From Vreelandella rituensis (lineage in GTDB: Bacteria > Pseudomonadota > Gammaproteobacteria > Pseudomonadales > Halomonadaceae): 64,000 nucleotides of DNA. The position numbers and the translations under genes were made by a program. Positions 56,108-64,000 of this stretch are shown here, piece after piece. Position 1 is the first letter of the stretch. Each line of letters opens with the position of its first letter. The stretch is from positions 1 through 64,000 of the forward strand of contig NZ_QPIJ01000003.1 in assembly GCF_003336665.1 (NCBI RefSeq), in the 5' to 3' direction. The notes beneath the pieces were generated by a model, which was not told the DNA's origin, searched no databases, and saw nothing but the letters and a program-made list of their open reading frames with translations.

Positions 56108-56893
56108 ATGTACATTCGCAATCCCCGCATGACGCCACTGCGCGCTTTGATGGCTACTTTCAGTGTCGGCATCGCCCTAGCGGCGAGCCTGCCAGCCACC
56201 GCTGACGACGACTGGCCCACGCCGATTAAAGCGCTGGAGCAGCAAGGTTTCACGATTCACGGTGAATTCGACGCGCCCGACGGGCTGGGCTATGCCGCCA
56301 GCATGCGCGGCCAGGCCGTCGCGGCGTATCTGACCACGGACGGTGAGCATGCCATCGTCGGCACGCTGATCGATGCTCAGGGACGAGACATCTCTACCGA
56401 GCGGCTGGAGCAGCTCGTCAACGGCCCCAAGAACGCCGAGCTTTGGCAGCAGATGGCTGATCACCATTGGGTTCGCGATGGAGATGCCGATGCACCACGA
56501 GTGATCTATACCTTCAGTGACCCCAACTGCCCTTACTGCCGCAAGTTCTGGGAGGATGCCCAACCCTGGGTCGAGAGCGGCAAGGTTCAGATTCGCCATC
56601 TGATGGTAGGTATTCTCAAGGCAGACAGCCCCGAAAAAGCGGCAGCGCTTCTCAGCGCGGATAACCCCGGCGATGCGATCGCCGAGCACTTCCGCAACGG
56701 CACCCTACCGGACAGCGCGGGCAGCGATCAAAGCGAACAGTGGGTCAGCGAAAACACCCAGATGATGCGCGACGGCCAACTCTACGCAACACCCGTTACC
56801 TTCTATCAGGACGATGATGGCGAGGTACGCAAAGTCATGGGTGCTCCCACGCCGGACAAGCTTCGCAGCGTCATGGGTAGCGACGCGCCCTGA
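56108..56893 (+). CDS. dsbG: Thiol:disulfide isomerase DsbG
   Basis: 261 residues from ATG 56108 (MYIRNPRMTPLRAL); an in-frame ATG at 56048 lies inside the repeat. Signal peptide (LMATFSVGIALAASLPATAD). An N-terminal dimerisation domain (~residues 35-95) is followed by the thioredoxin-like DsbG domain with FSDPNCPYCRKFW and the cis-Pro loop ATPVTFY. DsbG is a periplasmic dimeric chaperone/isomerase kept reduced by DsbD, in keeping with the operon. Confidence 0.9.
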   Translation: MYIRNPRMTPLRALMATFSVGIALAASLPATADDDWPTPIKALEQQGFTIHGEFDAPDGLGYAASMRGQAVAAYLTTDGEHAIVGTLIDAQGRDISTERLEQLVNGPKNAELWQQMADHHWVRDGDADAPRVIYTFSDPNCPYCRKFWEDAQPWVESGKVQIRHLMVGILKADSPEKAAALLSADNPGDAIAEHFRNGTLPDSAGSDQSEQWVSENTQMMRDGQLYATPVTFYQDDDGEVRKVMGAPTPDKLRSVMGSDAP

Positions 56894-56905
56894 ACCATCA
56901 CTGGA

Positions 56906-58213
56906 TCAACTCGACGGCAACTGGAGCGACACCCGCAACCCGACGCCGTTGCCGGACGTGAACGTCACCCGACCACCGGCACGGGTGACGATCGCGTCGA
57001 CGATGGAGAGTCCCAGGCCACTACCCTGGGGGTGACTTCCTCGCTGGAACCGCTCCGTCAGGCGAGCAAGCTGTTCGGGCCTAATGGTCTCCCCCTGGTT
57101 GATGATGTTGATCACCGCCATGCCATTCGATTCTTGTGCCTCGATTTCGATCGGGGCGCCAGGCAAACCATGACGCACCGCATTCCCGAGCAGATTACGC
57201 AGAGCGATCACCAGTAGCGCACCCGACAGGGCGATGTGTATCCGGTTCACCCTCTCGTTGTAACGACAACGGTCGCGACTGCCGGTTTCGGTCATCGCGG
57301 TTTCCAGTGCCTCCTCGAGAGGCGTGGAATCGAGACCTCCCCGGGTGATCTCTTCGCTCTCCATCCGTGCTAGCAGCAACAGCTGGTCGAGCGTTTTCGT
57401 CAGCCGTCCCACACCCGCCTCGGCCTGCCGCATTGCTTCCCGGTGCTGGTTCCCCTCGACCCGTCGTGCGATCTGAAGATGGGTGCGAATGGCGGTCAGC
57501 GGTGTCCGCAGCTCGTGAGCGGCATCGTCGGTGAAACGTTGCTCCAATTCGAGCATCCGCCGAGTCCGTGCAAGCAACGTGTTGAAGCCATCGATCAGCG
57601 GCCGAATTTCGCCGGGCAACCTGCGAACGGGTAATGCCGAGAGGTCGTCATGGTCGCGTGAATTCAGCTGCCGCTGTAACTTCGAAAGCGGCGATAGCCC
57701 CCGGGTCACGCCCCACCACAAGGCGATGAGGCTGCCGATCAGCGCAAGCAGAAACGGATAGAAGGCGGCACGGCGAACCTGTGCCAACAGCGACTCCCGC
57801 TCACGCAGGCGATCCGCCACGGTGATTCGCTTGTCATCGTCGACCAGGGTGTAGACACGCCAGCGCTGCCCAGCGTGATTGCGATAGCTGTAACCTTCGG
57901 CATCGACCGCAAGAACGTCGTTCATTTCGGGATGCGTGCCAGCCACCATCTTTCCGCGCAGCGACGAAACGCGACAAGCGACACCCTCGAGCGCGGGAAT
58001 GGTCGATGTTACGCCGCCTTCCTCGCCATTCCATGCAGCCGCCGGGGCGCGATCCAGCAGATTCGCCACCATGCGCGCCGATTGCGCCAAGCGCTGATCC
58101 ATCGCGTGCTCGAGCTGGTTCGACAGGTCGCGCATCGACCACGCTGCGGTGATTCCCCACAGCAGCATCAACGTAATCCCAAGCGTGGCCACGAGTCTCA
58201 GACGCAGGCTCAT
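56906..58213 (-). CDS. Sensor histidine kinase, QseC/PmrB-like
   Basis: 435 residues. Two membrane helices (about 5-25 and 150-172) border a periplasmic sensor of ~120 residues with two Cys (EGVACRVSSL and elsewhere). HAMP-like linker, then the H-box FTDDAAHELRTPLTAIRTHL, N-box ALRNLLGNAVRHG and G-box GSGLGLSIVDAIV. It overlaps the response regulator by 4 nt and is convergent with dsbG. It may sense redox or periplasmic thiol stress and control the adjacent dsb operon; this is inference from position. Confidence 0.9.
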   Translation of the reverse strand: MSLRLRLVATLGITLMLLWGITAAWSMRDLSNQLEHAMDQRLAQSARMVANLLDRAPAAAWNGEEGGVTSTIPALEGVACRVSSLRGKMVAGTHPEMNDVLAVDAEGYSYRNHAGQRWRVYTLVDDDKRITVADRLRERESLLAQVRRAAFYPFLLALIGSLIALWWGVTRGLSPLSKLQRQLNSRDHDDLSALPVRRLPGEIRPLIDGFNTLLARTRRMLELEQRFTDDAAHELRTPLTAIRTHLQIARRVEGNQHREAMRQAEAGVGRLTKTLDQLLLLARMESEEITRGGLDSTPLEEALETAMTETGSRDRCRYNERVNRIHIALSGALLVIALRNLLGNAVRHGLPGAPIEIEAQESNGMAVINIINQGETIRPEQLARLTERFQRGSHPQGSGLGLSIVDAIVTRAGGRVTFTSGNGVGLRVSLQLPSS

Positions 58214-58887
58214 GATGTCGTATCGCCACTCGGTGCACCGAGGCGATAACCGATGCCTCGGGCCGTCTCGATCACGTTGCGCCCAAGCTTGCGACGCAGT
58301 TGATAGATATGCACGTTGAGCGCATTGCTTTCGATCTCGTCATCGATGCTGTAGAGGCAATCCTTCAATTGGTCGGCACTCAGGATTCGCCCACGAGCAC
58401 GGATCAGTGCCTCCAGCAGCATCAACTCCCGCCGTCCCAGTGTCACCGGTACGCCATCAAGCGTGACACTGCGAGCGACAGGGTCCAGGGCCAGATTACC
58501 GTGACGAAGGGAGTTGTCGACTTGCCCTGCCGCACGGCGCAGGAGCGCCTGAAGCCTCGCGGTCAACTCGTCCAGATCGAACGGCTTGACCAGGTAATCG
58601 TCTGCCCCTCCCTGGAGTCCCTCGATGCGACTGGCCACGGCGTCTCGAGCCGTCAGCATCAGCACCGGCGTCGCAACGCCCGAATGACGCCATTCTTGCA
58701 ACAGCGTCAGCCCATCGCCGTCGGGCAGACGGCGATCGAGTACGACCGCGTCATAGTCGATCGTCGCCAGAGCACCTCGCGCAGCAACCAACGTAGTAAC
58801 GGTATCGACCACGAAGTCGCTCAGTGCTAATCCGGTCTCGACGCCAGCGGCCACTGGCGCGTCATCTTCGACGAGCAGTACGCGCAT
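58210..58887 (-). CDS. OmpR-family response regulator, QseB/PmrA-like
   Basis: 225 residues. Receiver domain with acidic pair E7-D8-D9, phospho-acceptor D51 in DAVVLDRRLPDGDG, T at LMLTARD and K in YLVKPFDLDEL. The DNA-binding winged helix begins near ALDPVARSVTLDGVPVTLG and includes SNALNVHIYQLRRKLG. Its start precedes the AT-rich region upstream of the SQR-like gene. Paired with the kinase above. Confidence 0.93.
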   Translation of the reverse strand: MRVLLVEDDAPVAAGVETGLALSDFVVDTVTTLVAARGALATIDYDAVVLDRRLPDGDGLTLLQEWRHSGVATPVLMLTARDAVASRIEGLQGGADDYLVKPFDLDELTARLQALLRRAAGQVDNSLRHGNLALDPVARSVTLDGVPVTLGRRELMLLEALIRARGRILSADQLKDCLYSIDDEIESNALNVHIYQLRRKLGRNVIETARGIGYRLGAPSGDTTS

Positions 58888-58995
58888 ACCAATCCCCTTT
58901 TTTCATGGCTGCGAAAACCAAATCAACCGTCGCAACTGCGACAAAATGTGTATGGCGCCGGCTGTGTATTAAGCTAAAATTAAATTTGAAATTAA

Positions 58996-59009
58996 TTATA
59001 TGATTATAA
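58996..59009. promoter_or_regulatory. AT-rich palindrome before SQR-like gene
   Basis: TTATA-TGAT-TATAA forms a perfect 5-bp palindrome in a very AT-rich segment (58970-59025) between the response-regulator and the SQR-like genes. It may be an operator or simply promoter DNA. Confidence 0.25.
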
Positions 59010-59052
59010 CAATAAATAATATAACAGCCAAGCCATGCTGTGGGAGTCTGCC

Positions 59053-60384
59053 ATGACATACCGCCCCGTAACGCTTAGCCGTCGCCAGCTTCTGAAAGCT
59101 GGTGTCGGCATAGGTGCCAGCACGCTTTTTGCTACCCAGTTGCACGCCAATACGATCGATACCCAAGCACATATCGTCATCCTGGGTGGTGGCGCATCGG
59201 GTATGGCAATGGCCAATCGTTTAGCCACACGCCTACGTGGCGGCACTATCACGCTGATTGAGCCGCGTGAAGCACACCATTATCAGCCCGGCTGGACAAT
59301 GGTGGCCTCTGGAGTGTGGGCAGCTGATAAAACCATGCGCCCCAACGCCCAATTTGTTCCACAAGGGATTAACTGGGTACGCGAGCACGCCGCGGGTGTC
59401 GACGCAGAAAAACGCCGTGTCGAACTCACCAACGGGGAAGCAGTCGATTACGACTATCTGGTCGTCGCTACCGGTCTCCAGCTCAATTATCACTTGATTG
59501 ACGGCATGTCTCCTTCGCTGGTGGGTCAACACGGAATCGGCAGCGTTTATGCCAGCATTGAAGCCGCGTCTCGCACACGCCAAGCGATTAAAGCTTGGGT
59601 CGATAGCGGCCAAGGACAAGGGATTTTCACCATTTCACCCACGGCTGTGAAGTGCGCTGGCGCACCGCTAAAAATGACGTTCACCACCCTGTCACATCTG
59701 GAAGATAGCGGCCGTCGCGATGATTTCGACGTTGATTTCATGGCACCGGGGGCAAGCTTATTCTCTCAACCCTGGGTGGATGGTTTCGTCAAGGAGCGTT
59801 TCGATCAGCAAGGCGTCAATCGCCATCATTACCACCGCTTGACGGCAATCGACCCTGGGGCCAAGCAGGCAGAATTCGTTCTTGAAGATGGCGACGGTGA
59901 TGAACGCATCACTCGAGACTACGACTTCATTCATGTCGTACCTCCCATGAGCGCGCATGACTTTCTCAAGCAGAGCGACTTGATCGCGCAGGAAGGTCCC
60001 TTCGCCAATGAGTGGCTTGATGTGGATATTCATACGCTGCAGCACAATCGTTACCCCGAAGTCTTCGGCATTGGCGACGTCATCGGTGCGCCGATCAACA
60101 AGACCGCGGCAAGCGTCAAGGCGCAGGCGCCGGTGGTGGAAGCTAACCTGCTTGCTCAGCTGATGGGTAAGCCCCTACCCGCCCGACATAACGGCTATAC
60201 CTCCTGCCCCATGATTACCGGTATCGGTAAAGCTATGTTGGTCGAGTTTGGCTACGCGGATAACTATGCCTTCATGCCCTCCTTCCCGTTTATTGACCCG
60301 AAAGACGAGTCCTGGGCGGTGTGGGTCATGAAAGACCGGATGCTACAACCAGCTTACTACGCGGTACTCGAAGGCCAGGCCTGA
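59053..60384 (+). CDS. Tat-exported SQR/flavocytochrome-c-like flavoprotein
   Basis: 443 residues from ATG 59053 with GGGAG in front. The N-terminus is a twin-arginine signal (LSRRQLLKAGVGIGASTLFA). FAD-binding GGGASGMAMANRLATRL follows, then the second dinucleotide-binding region VATGLQLNY and the C-terminal GIGDVIGAPINKTAASVKAQ. Two Cys match positions used by sulfide:quinone reductases: VKCAGAPLKMTF and TSCPMITG. The third canonical Cys is not seen. It likely oxidises sulfide or a related sulfur compound in the periplasm, passing electrons to quinone. A 12-nt gap precedes the small membrane protein. Confidence 0.85.
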   Translation: MTYRPVTLSRRQLLKAGVGIGASTLFATQLHANTIDTQAHIVILGGGASGMAMANRLATRLRGGTITLIEPREAHHYQPGWTMVASGVWAADKTMRPNAQFVPQGINWVREHAAGVDAEKRRVELTNGEAVDYDYLVVATGLQLNYHLIDGMSPSLVGQHGIGSVYASIEAASRTRQAIKAWVDSGQGQGIFTISPTAVKCAGAPLKMTFTTLSHLEDSGRRDDFDVDFMAPGASLFSQPWVDGFVKERFDQQGVNRHHYHRLTAIDPGAKQAEFVLEDGDGDERITRDYDFIHVVPPMSAHDFLKQSDLIAQEGPFANEWLDVDIHTLQHNRYPEVFGIGDVIGAPINKTAASVKAQAPVVEANLLAQLMGKPLPARHNGYTSCPMITGIGKAMLVEFGYADNYAFMPSFPFIDPKDESWAVWVMKDRMLQPAYYAVLEGQA

Positions 60385-60396
60385 CAGGAGCTTGAA

Positions 60397-60732
60397 ATGA
60401 CCATTTACGGCACACTCATAGTATTGATGTACGCCTTGGCTCCATTCGTCTGGTGGTTAATGGCTGGGATTACCTTTTTGATTGCTCTTCACATTATTGC
60501 CTATCTTCGAGGCTACCAACTGACCCAGTACCGTTGTTATCCAGCTCTCGTGATTGCGGCTCTCATCGGGCTTTCTTCGCTGCTATGGATTCCATGGCTC
60601 ACACATTCGCAGCTGTCGTATATCGCCACCGTCTTCGACTGGGTAGCCTTGATCGGCGCTATGGTCGGCGTTTTCGTGCTGGCGTTTCTGGCACTTCATC
60701 CGCTTAGCTATCTTGTGCGCGAGCGCGGGTAG
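60397..60732 (+). CDS. Small four-helix membrane protein next to SQR-like gene
   Basis: 111 residues starting 12 nt after the SQR-like stop, with GGAGC upstream. It has about three or four hydrophobic segments (LIVLMYALAPFVWWLMAGIT, LVIAALIGLSSLLWIPWLT and IGAMVGVFVLAFLALHPLSY) and one Cys. I do not recognise a family. Its tight spacing suggests that it anchors or transfers electrons from the flavoprotein. Confidence 0.7.
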   Translation: MTIYGTLIVLMYALAPFVWWLMAGITFLIALHIIAYLRGYQLTQYRCYPALVIAALIGLSSLLWIPWLTHSQLSYIATVFDWVALIGAMVGVFVLAFLALHPLSYLVRERG

Positions 60733-60834
60733 TGCCGCCCCCTTCGATTACCATACTGACACGCTTTCTGGAGCAGCTATAGTGAAGTGGCTATAGTTTC
60801 CCGGACACACAGGCCGAAGCGTCAGTCCAACCGA

Positions 60835-61302
60835 CTAGATGGGCAGAGTCCCCTGCGACTTGAGAGTTTGAATGGCAAAGTTGCTGCGAATATCGCGCAC
60901 CCCTGGAATCTTTAGCAGCACGCCCGTTAAAAAACGCTCGTAGTGCTTGAGATCCGGCGCCACCACTTGCAGTAGAAAATCCGCCTCGCCAGAGACCAGA
61001 TGTACCGAAACCACCTCGGGAAGTGACACGATCGCTTCTTTGAAGGCGTCCGCCGACGCCTCTTGGTGCCGCTCCACCTTGACGTTGACAAACACTGTTA
61101 ACCCTAGCCCGACGGCTTCGCGATCAAGGCATGCCTGATAACCGCGCACCACACCCTCGGCTTCCAGCTGCTTGACCCGGCGCAAGCAGGGCGACGGAGA
61201 TAGCCCGACCCGTTCAGCTAAGGCCGCATTGCTCAAGCGTCCCTCCACTTGCAACAGCTGAAGGATATGGCGATCGTAACGGTCAAAGACAGCTAACGAC
61301 AT
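60835..61302 (-). CDS. Lrp/AsnC-family regulator
   Basis: 155 residues. N-terminal HTH: DRHILQLLQVEGRLSNAALA and ERVGLSPSPCLRRVKQLEAE. The C-terminal RAM domain ends FLTGVLLKIPGVRDIRSNFA with the VVSVHLVSGEADFLL ligand-binding strand. Divergent from lysE-type gene at 61438, a classical arrangement in which the Lrp protein regulates an amino-acid exporter. Confidence 0.92.
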   Translation of the reverse strand: MSLAVFDRYDRHILQLLQVEGRLSNAALAERVGLSPSPCLRRVKQLEAEGVVRGYQACLDREAVGLGLTVFVNVKVERHQEASADAFKEAIVSLPEVVSVHLVSGEADFLLQVVAPDLKHYERFLTGVLLKIPGVRDIRSNFAIQTLKSQGTLPI

Positions 61303-61437
61303 ATTATGTCCTTTATATTCTTAAAAGTGGCAGGATATGCTTGTATATAGGCAAATGTTTCAGTAGAACGCAACTTACTCCCCGCAATTCTGGCGTACTC
61401 TGTAGCCAACTCATCCTCACCGGACAGGCTGCTCATC

Positions 61438-62067
61438 ATGCTGGAACTGGCGCCCTTTATGCTTGCTCTTATCGTGGTCTACGTGCTGCCCGGCCCCGAT
61501 ATGCTGCTATTGATGGAGACTACTGCGCAGCGCGGACGTCTGGAGGGTATCGGTGTGCTAGGCGGTCTCGCCGCTGCGCGTAGTGGGCATGTGCTGTTGG
61601 CCGCGCTGGGAATGACGGCGCTTTTGACGGCGTCACCGCAGCTGTTACTGGCTGTGAAGGTGGTCGGCGGGACCTACCTGATAGCGCTAGGCGTTCAGCT
61701 GTGGCGAAGCACGCGGAGAAACATACCGGCAGCTGTACAGACTGGGACAGTGACACCAGCCGCCATGCTAAGCGTATGGCACTGGACGCGACGGGGATTT
61801 CTGACTAATTTTCTCAACCCGAAATCGCTTGTGTTCTGCTCGGTGCTACTGCCGCAGTTTCTTAACCCGACCATGCCGATAGCGTCACAGTTTGTCCTCT
61901 TAGGGGCTCTGCTGGTCGGGATCGGCGTAGCGTTTGATCTGCTTTACGTCACACTCGGTGCAACGCTGGGCCGTGCCTGCGACGCCTCACCGCGCTTGGC
62001 CCTGCTACGCAACGGAATCTTCTCCGCGCTGCTGATGGCGCTAGGCGCCAATGTCATGCTGAGCTAG
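61438..62067 (+). CDS. LysE/RhtB-family amino-acid exporter
   Basis: 209 residues with six hydrophobic segments. The N-terminus LAPFMLALIVVYVLPGPDML includes the PGPD motif; MLLLMETTAQRGRLEGIGVL and FLTNFLNPKSLVFCSVLLPQ follow, typical of RhtB. It exports an amino acid, likely under control of the divergent Lrp gene. The TnpB element B begins 29 bp past its stop. Confidence 0.9.
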   Translation: MLELAPFMLALIVVYVLPGPDMLLLMETTAQRGRLEGIGVLGGLAAARSGHVLLAALGMTALLTASPQLLLAVKVVGGTYLIALGVQLWRSTRRNIPAAVQTGTVTPAAMLSVWHWTRRGFLTNFLNPKSLVFCSVLLPQFLNPTMPIASQFVLLGALLVGIGVAFDLLYVTLGATLGRACDASPRLALLRNGIFSALLMALGANVMLS

Positions 62068-62211
62068 GCAAGCATTAGGATGGGCTCCTCTCCTTATCAA
62101 AAAGCGCGTAATACCTCTTCCTGAGTCGCGTAGCGCGAAGGAAGGGGATACAAGCGCGGCATCCGAGAGGACGCCTTGTGTTCTTACACAAATGATACTA
62201 GGCCGTAAGTC

Positions 62212-63324
62212 ATGAAAGCCGAACGCGCCTACAAGTACCGCTTCTACCCGACGCCCGAGCAGGAAATCCTGCTGGCGTGGACGTTTGGGTGCGTGCGGTT
62301 TGTCTGGAACGCGGTGCTGCGCTATCGCACCGATGCGTTCTATCAACGTCAGGAAAAGATCGGTTACAACGACGCCAGCGCTTTCCTGACCCAGCTGAAA
62401 AAGCAGCCTGACACCGCGTTCCTGGCCGAGGTCAGTTCGGTGCCCTTGCAGCAATGCCTGCGCCATCAACAATCGGCCTTCAAGCACTTCTTTGCCAAGC
62501 GCGCACGATACCCGCGATTCAAGTCAAAGAAGCAGCGGCAGTCTGCCACCTTTGCCAGTTCGGCGTTTGCGTATCGCAACGGCCAGGTCACGCTGGCCAA
62601 GTGCCAGGAACCCCTCAGCATCCGCTGGAGCCGCGTGCTTCCGTCAGCCCCCAGCACCGTTACCGTGTCCCAAGACCGCGCCGGTCGCTATTTCATTAGC
62701 TGCCTGTGCAAGGTCGAAACCCTATCGCTCGGCGTGGTGCCGAAGATGGTGGGGATTGATCTTGGCTTGAAAGACCTATTTGTCACCAGTGACGGCAAAC
62801 GGGTCAACAACCCCCGCCATACGGCGCGTCATGCGCGTAAGCTGGCGCGGGCACAGCGCCAGCTATCACGGAAGCAAAAAGGCTCCAACAACCGCGCCAA
62901 GGCGCGGCGTACGGTGGCTCGGCGCCACGCGAAAATCGCCGATGCCCGGCTTGACCACCTACACAAACTCACCCGGCAGATCGTCAACGAGAACCAAGTG
63001 ATCTGTGCTGAAAGCCTCGCGGTGAAGAACATGGTCAAGAACCGGCATCTGGCGAAAGCCATCAGCGATGTGGGCTGGGGGGAGCTGGTGCGCCAGCTCG
63101 ACTACAAAGCAGAATGGGCGGGGTGTCAGTTCGTCCAGATCGACCGCTGGTATCCTAGCTCGAAACGCTGTCATGGCTGCGGGTTTGTACTGGAATCCCT
63201 GTCGCTCGATGTTCGCATCTGGGACTGCCCCGGCTGCGGCACCCAAGGCATCGACCGCGATGTGAATGCAGCCCGTAACATTCTACAAGCCGGCACCGCG
63301 CTGTTAGCCGGTGCTGAGAGTTGA
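62212..63324 (+). CDS. tnpB: TnpB-family RNA-guided nuclease, copy B
   Basis: 370 residues, intact. D183 (GIDLGLKDLF), E267 (CAESLAVKNM), zinc-finger C320/C323/C339/C342 and DRDVNAARN (348-356) are all present. Relative to copy A there are 24 substitutions, including a cluster of six at 169-176 (DAESLPIT to ETLSLGVV) in a linker before the first RuvC motif. ATG 62212 lies inside the element's left end. Both copies look functional. Confidence 0.92.
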   Translation: MKAERAYKYRFYPTPEQEILLAWTFGCVRFVWNAVLRYRTDAFYQRQEKIGYNDASAFLTQLKKQPDTAFLAEVSSVPLQQCLRHQQSAFKHFFAKRARYPRFKSKKQRQSATFASSAFAYRNGQVTLAKCQEPLSIRWSRVLPSAPSTVTVSQDRAGRYFISCLCKVETLSLGVVPKMVGIDLGLKDLFVTSDGKRVNNPRHTARHARKLARAQRQLSRKQKGSNNRAKARRTVARRHAKIADARLDHLHKLTRQIVNENQVICAESLAVKNMVKNRHLAKAISDVGWGELVRQLDYKAEWAGCQFVQIDRWYPSSKRCHGCGFVLESLSLDVRIWDCPGCGTQGIDRDVNAARNILQAGTALLAGAES

Positions 63325-63489
63325 AGCACTACCGAGGGGCACTCGGAAATGTACGCCTGTGGAGTTTGTGTAAGACCGGCAATGCCAAGGCATTGAGGCG
63401 ACGGACAGCGAAGCAGGAACCAGGAAGGCGACGACCTGGGAATCCCCTTCCGCAAGCGCGTCAGCGCTGAAGGTGGGGGAGGATGTCAA
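63325..63489 (+). ncRNA. Putative TnpB guide (omega) RNA scaffold, copy B
   Basis: 3' noncoding end with the same hairpins as copy A; here the pair is CCAGG/CCTGG (63420-63424 with 63435-63439), a swap of both bases relative to copy A. The terminal hairpin loop is GTCA instead of GCTA with an identical stem. The guide would start at 63490 with ATAAACCCACCC. Confidence 0.65.
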
Positions 63490-63745
63490 ATAAACCCACC
63501 CTATTTCAGCCATAGCTGTGATTAACTTCCCTATTATAGCCTTATGGTCTATCTTTATAGCATAATTTTGAAAAACATAAGCAACGGCCACCCAACTCAA
63601 GACGTCCTGTGCTGATTAGGGAAGTCGTTACAAAACCAGTGACGCGCATGGCATAACCATTCCAGAAGCCTGGTACATGATGGTCTTTTAGAGGGCGGTC
63701 AGTTTCATCTCTTTTTTACCCCGTTTCCATTCTCAGGAGGCCCAT

Positions 63746-64000
63746 ATGCAAACGTTTTCGCTATCTCGCAGCACCGCCGCTGACCAGCCGGATGTTGCCG
63801 GTTTTTTCGACCCACGCACCTCTAGTGTGCAGTACATCGTCAGCGATCCGGCCACACGCCAGTGCGCGATTATCGACCCGGTGCTGGATTATGATGAGAA
63901 GTCTGGCGCCACCGCCACGCATCATGCAGACGAGCTGCTGGCCTACGTCAAAGCGCAAGGCTTCGAGGTGCAGTGGATTTTGGACACCCACCCGCACGCT
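63746..64000 (+). CDS. MBL-fold hydrolase (persulfide-dioxygenase-like), 5' part
   Basis: 85 codons before the window edge. ATG 63746 follows AGGAGG. The N-terminus reads FFDPRTSSVQYIVSDPATRQ and CAIIDPVLDYDEKSGATATH, then LDTHPHA, the first part of the H-x-H-x-DH metal motif. This opening matches ETHE1/Blh-type proteins that act on persulfides. With the SQR-like gene ~4 kb upstream it suggests sulfide detoxification, though the TnpB element and Lrp/LysE lie between. Truncated by the window, so length and C-terminal domain are unknown. Confidence 0.75.
   Translation, partial: MQTFSLSRSTAADQPDVAGFFDPRTSSVQYIVSDPATRQCAIIDPVLDYDEKSGATATHHADELLAYVKAQGFEVQWILDTHPHA

Larger units (their letters stand above)
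62097..63489 (+). mobile_element. tnpB-only IS605-family (IS1341-like) element, copy B
   Basis: Same ends as copy A (TC, three variable bases, AAGCGCGTAATACC at the left; GATGTCAA at the right), 1393 bp, flanked on the left by CTTA at 62093-62096. Inserted between lysE-type and MBL genes without breaking a recognised gene. No tnpA. Confidence 0.8.

Overview
The window looks like a chromosomal segment of a Halomonas-type gammaproteobacterium (Halomonadaceae or a close relative). This is inferred from the proteins and from gene order: gloB, a yafS-like methyltransferase, rnhA and dnaQ are clustered around a divergent promoter as in enterics, and yejABEF, cydDC-cydAB and a tynA/feaB/feaR amine catabolon are present. 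No species call is possible from the sequence alone.

Layout. (1) 0-8 kb is a decaying accessory region: an MscS channel, the first 33 codons of a membrane-protein gene cut by an ISAs1-family end, a transposase remnant, a Crp/Fnr-type regulator broken three ways (5' loss, insertion of a TnpB element, homopolymer frameshift), an SDR enzyme, a ferritin-like protein, a frameshifted telA remnant and several long inverted repeats. It ends at tRNA-Ser(UGA). (2) 8-29 kb is mostly core: K+/H+ antiporter, NMT1-type binding protein, an exonuclease/GIY-YIG fusion, esterase, YhhQ, PrpE, ArsR, SohB, SCP2, NudC, DnaQ, RnhA, methyltransferase, GloB, MltD and YejABEF. (3) 29-35.3 kb is an aromatic-amine catabolon on the minus strand: FeaR-like activator, outer-membrane porin, FeaB-like aldehyde dehydrogenase and a periplasmic TPQ copper amine oxidase. 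(4) 35.6-40.4 kb holds a GntP-type permease, a diguanylate cyclase, a DUF6064-like membrane protein and a Tat-targeted aldo/keto reductase. (5) 40.5-46.6 kb is cydDC plus a CioAB-like cytochrome bd oxidase. (6) 46.6-53.1 kb carries a short ZipA-like protein, an RND pump with its adaptor and an L,D-transpeptidase. (7) 53.3-58.9 kb is a visibly GC-richer block: DsbD, an Lgt-like/TlpA fusion, DsbG and a convergent QseBC-like two-component system. (8) 59-64 kb has a Tat-exported sulfide:quinone-reductase-like flavoprotein with a small membrane partner, an Lrp/LysE divergent pair, a second TnpB element and the start of a persulfide-dioxygenase-like MBL protein.

The most informative structure is the pair of tnpB-only IS605-family elements (2763-4155 and 62097-63489, each 1393 bp with the boundaries used here). 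Comparing them defines both ends, a shared CTTA flank as a candidate TAM, and a 3' noncoding segment with a compensatory base-pair change, as expected of a structured guide RNA. Removing copy A with these boundaries restores the reading frame of the interrupted Crp-type gene across the joint.
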